Assembly: GCA_030606765.1 (NCBI GenBank)
Contig: JAUWFX010000071.1
Coordinates: 1-8,649 of the forward strand
Reading direction: 5' to 3'
DNA: 8,649 nucleotides
Source of the DNA: Dehalococcoidia bacterium
GTDB lineage: Bacteria; Chloroflexota; Dehalococcoidia; GIF9; AB-539-J10
Below the pieces are notes generated by a model. It searched no databases. It was not told where the DNA came from and worked only from the letters and a program-made list of their open reading frames with translations. The position numbers and the translations under genes are program-made. This document shows positions 6,361 through 8,649 of this stretch, piece by piece. Numbering within the stretch: the first letter of the stretch is position 1; each line of letters starts with the position of its first letter.

Positions 6361-7131
6361 CTATCTACCTTTCGTTCCCCACATCACTATGGCCGCGCCT
6401 CCGAGCAGGTGCTTAATTTCCACGATAGGGAAGCCGTTTTCACGCCATATTGCGGCGATGCGATTAACAGGACACCGCTTACAAAATTCCGAGATATTCG
6501 GACCTAAGAAACAACCAACACGATGCCAACCTCGTGAAACGGGGATGGTCATTACTGGCATGACGACCCTATTGTAGATTTCCCATAGAGCTCTCACCCA
6601 AAAGGCTTCTGGGAGGCCGAACTCAAGCGAGAGCAATTCCCCGCCTGGTTTCAGCACGCGAGACAGCTCCCGTATTGTTGCATCAGGGTCTTGGACATAA
6701 CGCAACAGGTAGGTGAAGACAACCGCATCGAAGGTCTCATCCGGGAAGGGTAGATGCTCAGCGCGGCCCTGGAGAAGTTGGACTCTGCCGTCCAGGCTTT
6801 TCTTCTCGACGGCGCGGAGGCCAGCTTCCAGCATCAAGTGGCTAACATCGAGCCCCACGATTCGGCCATCATGGTGGTCGGCAATCTCCAGGGCGACACC
6901 GGCTGTACCGGTACATACGTCAAGCACAAGGTTTCCCGGCCGAAGAGCCATTCGCGAGACTAAAAACTCGCGCCAACGAAGGTACTGAAAGAAAGTCAGC
7001 ACTTGCGCCCAACTGTCGTACGAGGGGGCAATACCATCGAACAGGTCTTGGGCAAGGGTTCTCCCTACTGGGATCGTAGGTTGGGATTCAGCCAGTGAAG
7101 CCGATCGGTCCTCTCTTTTCTTTTTCTTCAT
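6361..7131 (-). CDS. UbiE/COQ5 (MenG)-family SAM-dependent methyltransferase
   Basis: Class I SAM methyltransferase of 256 residues. Family features: a lysine-rich N-terminus, FDGIAPSYDSWAQV (31-44) and LRWREF (51-56) as in UbiE/MenG, motif I VLDVCTGTAGVAL (69-81), the acidic ribose-binding D95 in IVGLDVS, AEHLPFPDETFDAVVFTYLL (124-143), RVLKPGGELLSLEFG (158-172) and the C-terminal LGGAAIVMWGTKGR (243-256). UbiE/MenG methylates the quinone ring in ubiquinone or menaquinone synthesis. The second UbiE signature is nearly intact (Gly for the final Ser), but the first, with YDxMN and a His before the Trp, is diverged (YDSWAQ...RW). Quinone methylation is therefore possible but not assured; another small hydrophobic acceptor is an alternative. 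The ATG at 7129-7131 has a strong GGAGG (7139-7143) 7 bases upstream. No quinone-pathway gene lies next to it, and no convincing promoter was found. Confidence 0.85.
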   Translation of the reverse strand: MKKKKREDRSASLAESQPTIPVGRTLAQDLFDGIAPSYDSWAQVLTFFQYLRWREFLVSRMALRPGNLVLDVCTGTAGVALEIADHHDGRIVGLDVSHLMLEAGLRAVEKKSLDGRVQLLQGRAEHLPFPDETFDAVVFTYLLRYVQDPDATIRELSRVLKPGGELLSLEFGLPEAFWVRALWEIYNRVVMPVMTIPVSRGWHRVGCFLGPNISEFCKRCPVNRIAAIWRENGFPIVEIKHLLGGAAIVMWGTKGR

Positions 7132-7389
7132 TCCTTATCCTCCAGCGAGCTGTTTTTTCTGCAGACTACCTCATGAAATTAGCAGCGCCAAGATGCTATG
7201 GACTTGGGTCACTCTTGACTGTGGATAACCTATGTAATCCAGGCAAACAAATCATGCGATTTTGGTTCGGTCCTATACTGAGCCTAAACAATAGCATAAA
7301 GTTCTGTCTGTCGTCCAGTACCGCCCACCTTACCCGACTTGAACTCTATTCCATACCCAATTCTTGAGTAGTTCTAAACTACACGTTTC

Positions 7390-7476
7390 GTCAGACTGTT
7401 CACTTTGCCATCCATAACATTTGAGGCAGATGTAGACCTGGAGTAGAGCCACGGCGGGACTTGACAACCTTAATAA
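7390..7476 (-). pseudogene. Dispersed repeat copy C: truncated copy with intact CLKC segment
   Basis: Matches copy A at about 72 of 82 positions without gaps, but ends abruptly at 7476, so the part encoding the SSAFGNLAQKTPKGK region is absent. On the minus strand it reads QLLRLSSPAVALLQ, VYICLKCYGWQSEQSD with no stop inside the repeat, and the frame stays open to a TAA at 7330-7332 (ETCSLELLKNWVWNRVQVG). Upstream it opens only after a TAA near 7500, with no ATG or ribosome binding site. It is probably a fragment, although it best preserves the cysteine pair and the Trp. Confidence 0.45.
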
Positions 7477-7488
7477 TTGGTGTATGAT
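7461..7488 (+). promoter_or_regulatory. Strong promoter of the zinc-ribbon gene, formed partly from repeat copy C
   Basis: A perfect TTGACA (7461-7466), a 16-base spacer and TATGAT (7483-7488, 5 of 6). Transcription near 7495 would give a leader of about 109 bases. The -35 box lies inside repeat copy C; the aligned bases are TTAGCA in copy A and TTAACA in copy B. The -10 box lies in unique sequence past the end of the repeat. Confidence 0.6.
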
Positions 7489-7553
7489 GTATTTAATAGT
7501 TTAAGTTTAGGTTATTACAAACTTCTTAGGATTCTGCTAGATTCATATCAAGT

Positions 7554-7605
7554 ATTGGATGACCCAAACCCCAGCTAAAAATTTTGAGAAAGGAGGTCAT
7601 CCAAT
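7554..7605 (+). promoter_or_regulatory. Start-site hairpin in the leader of the zinc-ribbon gene
   Basis: Perfect 11-base inverted repeat: ATTGGATGACC (7554-7564) pairs with GGTCATCCAAT (7595-7605), extendable by one U-G pair, around a 30-base loop. In the mRNA the right arm contains the last three bases of the Shine-Dalgarno sequence and the first two bases of the start codon, while AAAGGA stays in the loop. This geometry would hinder ribosome loading until the stem is opened by temperature, a protein, a ligand or a competing fold. The pairing is seen directly; the regulatory role is inferred. Confidence 0.5.
7589..7597 (+). promoter_or_regulatory. Shine-Dalgarno AAAGGAGGT fixing the zinc-ribbon gene start
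   Basis: A full-strength site 6 bases before the ATG at 7604. It selects this start over the in-frame ATG at 7559, which has no ribosome binding site and would add 15 residues without domain character. Confidence 0.8.
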
Positions 7606-7909
7606 GAGTTTCCAGGACAAAACGATCCAGTGTGCCGATTGTGGGACTGACTTCAGCTTCACCGCTGAGGAACAAGAGTTCTTTCAATCCAAGGGCTATA
7701 CCAATGATCCCAAGCGCTGTCCTTCATGCCGACAGGCAAGGAAGACAGAGCGGTATGGAAGTCGTGGTAACAGCTACGGGCTCCCACGCCAAATGTTTCC
7801 TGCCATATGCGCCGAGTGCGGCAAAGACACCGAAGTGCCTTTTGAGCCTACCAATGGCAGGCCGGTCTATTGTAGCGATTGCTACAATAAAGTCAGACTG
7901 AGTAGATAA
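7604..7909 (+). CDS. Small zinc-ribbon protein with CxxC-x17-CxxC domain
   Basis: Cytosolic protein of 101 residues with eight cysteines in four CxxC pairs. The N-terminal half resembles the 'probable zinc-ribbon' domain (zf-trcl type): TIQCADCGTDFSFTAEEQEF (7-26), then KRCPSC (37-42), with C10/C13 and C39/C42 binding one zinc. A basic Arg/Gly/Ser-rich linker (about 43-63) leads to FPAICAECGKDTEVPFEPTN (65-84) and PVYCSDC (87-93), where C69/C72 and C90/C93 form a CxxC-x17-CxxC domain. Such proteins are common and often abundant in environmental bacteria; the function is unproven, and nucleic-acid binding is a guess from the basic linker. It has a strong promoter, a long leader, a strong ribosome binding site partly held in a hairpin, and a 15-bp hairpin right after the stop, so it appears to be a highly expressed, controlled single gene. 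Confidence 0.88.
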   Translation: MSFQDKTIQCADCGTDFSFTAEEQEFFQSKGYTNDPKRCPSCRQARKTERYGSRGNSYGLPRQMFPAICAECGKDTEVPFEPTNGRPVYCSDCYNKVRLSR

Positions 7910-7924
7910 TGCCGGTTTGACCAC

Positions 7925-7964
7925 GGACATACACGGGCCGGGGATACTTGGCCCGTGTATGTCC
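7925..7964 (+). terminator. Perfect 15-bp hairpin after the zinc-ribbon gene
   Basis: GGACATACACGGGCC (7925-7939) and GGCCCGTGTATGTCC (7950-7964) are perfect inverted repeats around a 10-base loop, starting 16 bases past the TAA stop. Position and strength suit a transcription terminator or a 3'-end stabiliser. No T-run follows (CTAGAATCTGG), so it is not a textbook intrinsic terminator. Confidence 0.5.
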
Positions 7965-8117
7965 CTAGAATCTGGCGGCGTTTCAATAATAGCCAGCCTA
8001 CCTGATGCTTTTCTCGGCATATCACACAGAGCGTCAAAGTTCGGGGTTGTTGCTTCTGTCCCAGAAACCCATTCATGCGGACGAGCTACATCCTATGTAA
8101 AAGCACCCGACCATAAA

Positions 8118-8132
8118 CCTGCAAAGAGCAGG
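8118..8132 (-). terminator. Weak terminator candidate after the membrane protein gene
   Basis: On the minus strand CCTGC-TCTTT-GCAGG is followed directly by TTTAT, 40 bases past the stop of the membrane protein gene. The stem is only 5 bp and the T-run is short, so this is tentative. Nothing else of note was seen between 7965 and 8171. Confidence 0.3.
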
Positions 8133-8171
8133 AAGATGCGATAGATCTGATGAACGATTCCTAATTCCTGT

Positions 8172-8618
8172 TTAGATAGTGGCTCTTCCGAAATAAATTA
8201 ATACGATGACTATGATGAGCAAAAACCAGTATAAAGCAGGGACTGGCCCCCACCATGGTTTGTGCCACCAGATTTTTCCTTTGCGGAAGTTTTTAATCCC
8301 ATAATGTGGATTTAAAACAAACCACAAGAAGTCTTCTAGAAAAACCATGCCTACATAAAAGCCAAGCAGCAGGCTTTCTAACCGCCAACTCCAGGGAACA
8401 AAAAACAACGGTAGATGAACTATGGCAATCAGGAACAGCGTCATAAAAAAGTGGTAGCCGGTTATCGGGCGTCCACCCGCCAACTTGACAAGCCATCCCT
8501 TTTCTATGCGCCAGCCAGGTAGCTTCGCTGCCCAACCATCCTTACCCTCGATTTGGATTTCCCAGAAGGCAAGTAGAAAGGCCAGAAAAACCATAAAGGC
8601 TAATAATCCTATAATCAT
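8172..8618 (-). CDS. Small multi-pass membrane protein of unknown function
   Basis: Predicted 148-residue integral membrane protein. Hydrophobic helices are at about residues 1-18, 56-75, 81-101 and 127-143. Between helices 1 and 2 is the polar segment WEIQIEGKDGWAAKLPGWRI (19-38) followed by GGRPITGYHFFM (48-59). Acidic residues E95 and D96 sit in the third helix next to a run of aromatics (FLEDFLWFVLNPHYG). A Trp-rich basic loop (KIWWHKPWWG, 115-124) precedes helix 4. The many conserved-looking His/Trp/Glu/Asp residues suggest a binding or catalytic site at the membrane face, but I know no function for it. I chose the ATG at 8616-8618, which has AGGG six bases upstream; an in-frame TTG at 8642 would add eight residues and lacks a better site. 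It is close to the window's right edge, so its promoter and operon partners are not visible. Confidence 0.75.
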   Translation of the reverse strand: MIIGLLAFMVFLAFLLAFWEIQIEGKDGWAAKLPGWRIEKGWLVKLAGGRPITGYHFFMTLFLIAIVHLPLFFVPWSWRLESLLLGFYVGMVFLEDFLWFVLNPHYGIKNFRKGKIWWHKPWWGPVPALYWFLLIIVIVLIYFGRATI

Positions 8619-8649
8619 TCTACACCCTAAATGTAAACGCAATACTGAA

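Larger units (their letters stand above)
7132..7603. other. 472-base region between divergent genes
   Basis: It separates the methyltransferase (minus) from the zinc-ribbon gene (plus). The left part (7144-7367) has no gene I can support; it holds one TTATCCACA-type 9-mer (7220-7228). A 6-bp hairpin GTAGTT/AACTAC is at 7368-7382. Then follow repeat copy C (7390-7476), a strong plus-strand promoter (7461-7488) and a leader ending in a start-site hairpin (7554-7605). Confidence 0.6.

Noticed and set aside
7220..7228. TGTGGATAA (complement TTATCCACA), a perfect DnaA-box 9-mer; a second one is at 4387-4395.
   Set aside because: Two isolated copies almost 3 kb apart, one inside the cyclodeaminase-family coding region, with no AT-rich unwinding region, no cluster and no dnaA/dnaN nearby. 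Chance occurrence is plausible; not an origin.
7095..7367. Plus-strand open frame of 90 codons overlapping the 5' end of the methyltransferase gene.
   Set aside because: It covers the antisense of the methyltransferase start and its Shine-Dalgarno, has no own ribosome site and no domain character.
3386..7476. Stop codons at Trp positions in repeat copies B (TAG) and D (TGA) as possible codon recoding.
   Set aside because: Different stop codons replace Trp, Glu and Gln in different copies, and the intact genes here end normally at TAA, TAG and TGA. Independent decay explains this better than recoding.
3391..7476. The repeats as a CRISPR array.
   Set aside because: Units are 80-180 bases long, separated by kilobases and by genes, and are only 83-88% alike; none of this fits direct repeats with regular spacers.
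7559..7603. In-frame upstream ATG extending the zinc-ribbon protein by 15 residues.
   Set aside because: It has no ribosome binding site and lies in the left arm of the leader hairpin, whereas the ATG at 7604 has a full Shine-Dalgarno at ideal spacing.
7917..8144. Plus-strand frame of 75 codons after the zinc-ribbon gene, starting at TTG.
   Set aside because: It runs through the 15-bp hairpin, uses TTG without a Shine-Dalgarno, and shows no protein-like features.

Overview
This is an 8.6 kb bacterial chromosomal window with genes on both strands, bacterial Shine-Dalgarno sites and recognisable sigma70-type promoters. The gene content (LemA/HtpX pair, a CxxC-x17-CxxC zinc-ribbon protein, a B12-type radical SAM protein, and a small WEIQIEGK-type membrane protein) would fit an uncultured Chloroflexota (Dehalococcoidia-like) or similar environmental anaerobe. 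That placement is an inference with low confidence: no rRNA or other phylogenetic marker is present. No tRNA, rRNA, CRISPR array or intact insertion sequence was seen.

Layout. (1) 1-1705, minus strand: an operon driven by a near-consensus promoter (TTGACA-17-TACACT) and read as zf-TFIIB-like double zinc-finger protein, lemA, htpX. The htpX gene runs off the left edge. This looks like a membrane protein quality-control module. (2) 1883-3338, minus strand: a single gene for a B12-binding-like radical SAM protein with its own promoter; its cluster-binding cysteines are not in the usual CxxxCxxC arrangement. (3) 3611-5946, plus strand: an ornithine cyclodeaminase/alanine dehydrogenase-family NAD(P)-dependent enzyme, then a PLP-dependent low-specificity L-threonine aldolase. 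Both act on amino acids, but each has its own promoter. (4) 6361-7131, minus strand: a UbiE/COQ5-family SAM methyltransferase. (5) 7461-7964, plus strand: a small eight-cysteine zinc-ribbon protein with a strong promoter, a long leader and a hairpin that covers part of its ribosome binding site. (6) 8172-8618, minus strand: a four-helix membrane protein of unknown function.

The most unusual content lies between the genes. Four intergenic regions carry related sequence (3386-3567, 4697-4760, 6095-6277, 7390-7476). The two full copies match at about 141 of 169 positions without gaps. Read on the minus strand in one shared frame, all four resemble the same small protein, with a hydrophobic stretch, a CLxC pair and an EQ(S/N)D-like tail, and three of the four are broken by stop codons at different places. 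They look like decayed dispersed copies of an unrecognised small gene or element. One copy has supplied the -35 box of the zinc-ribbon gene promoter.

The second notable signal is the perfect 11-bp inverted repeat at 7554-7564/7595-7605. It would pair across the end of the Shine-Dalgarno sequence and the first two bases of the start codon of the zinc-ribbon gene, and so could control its translation.
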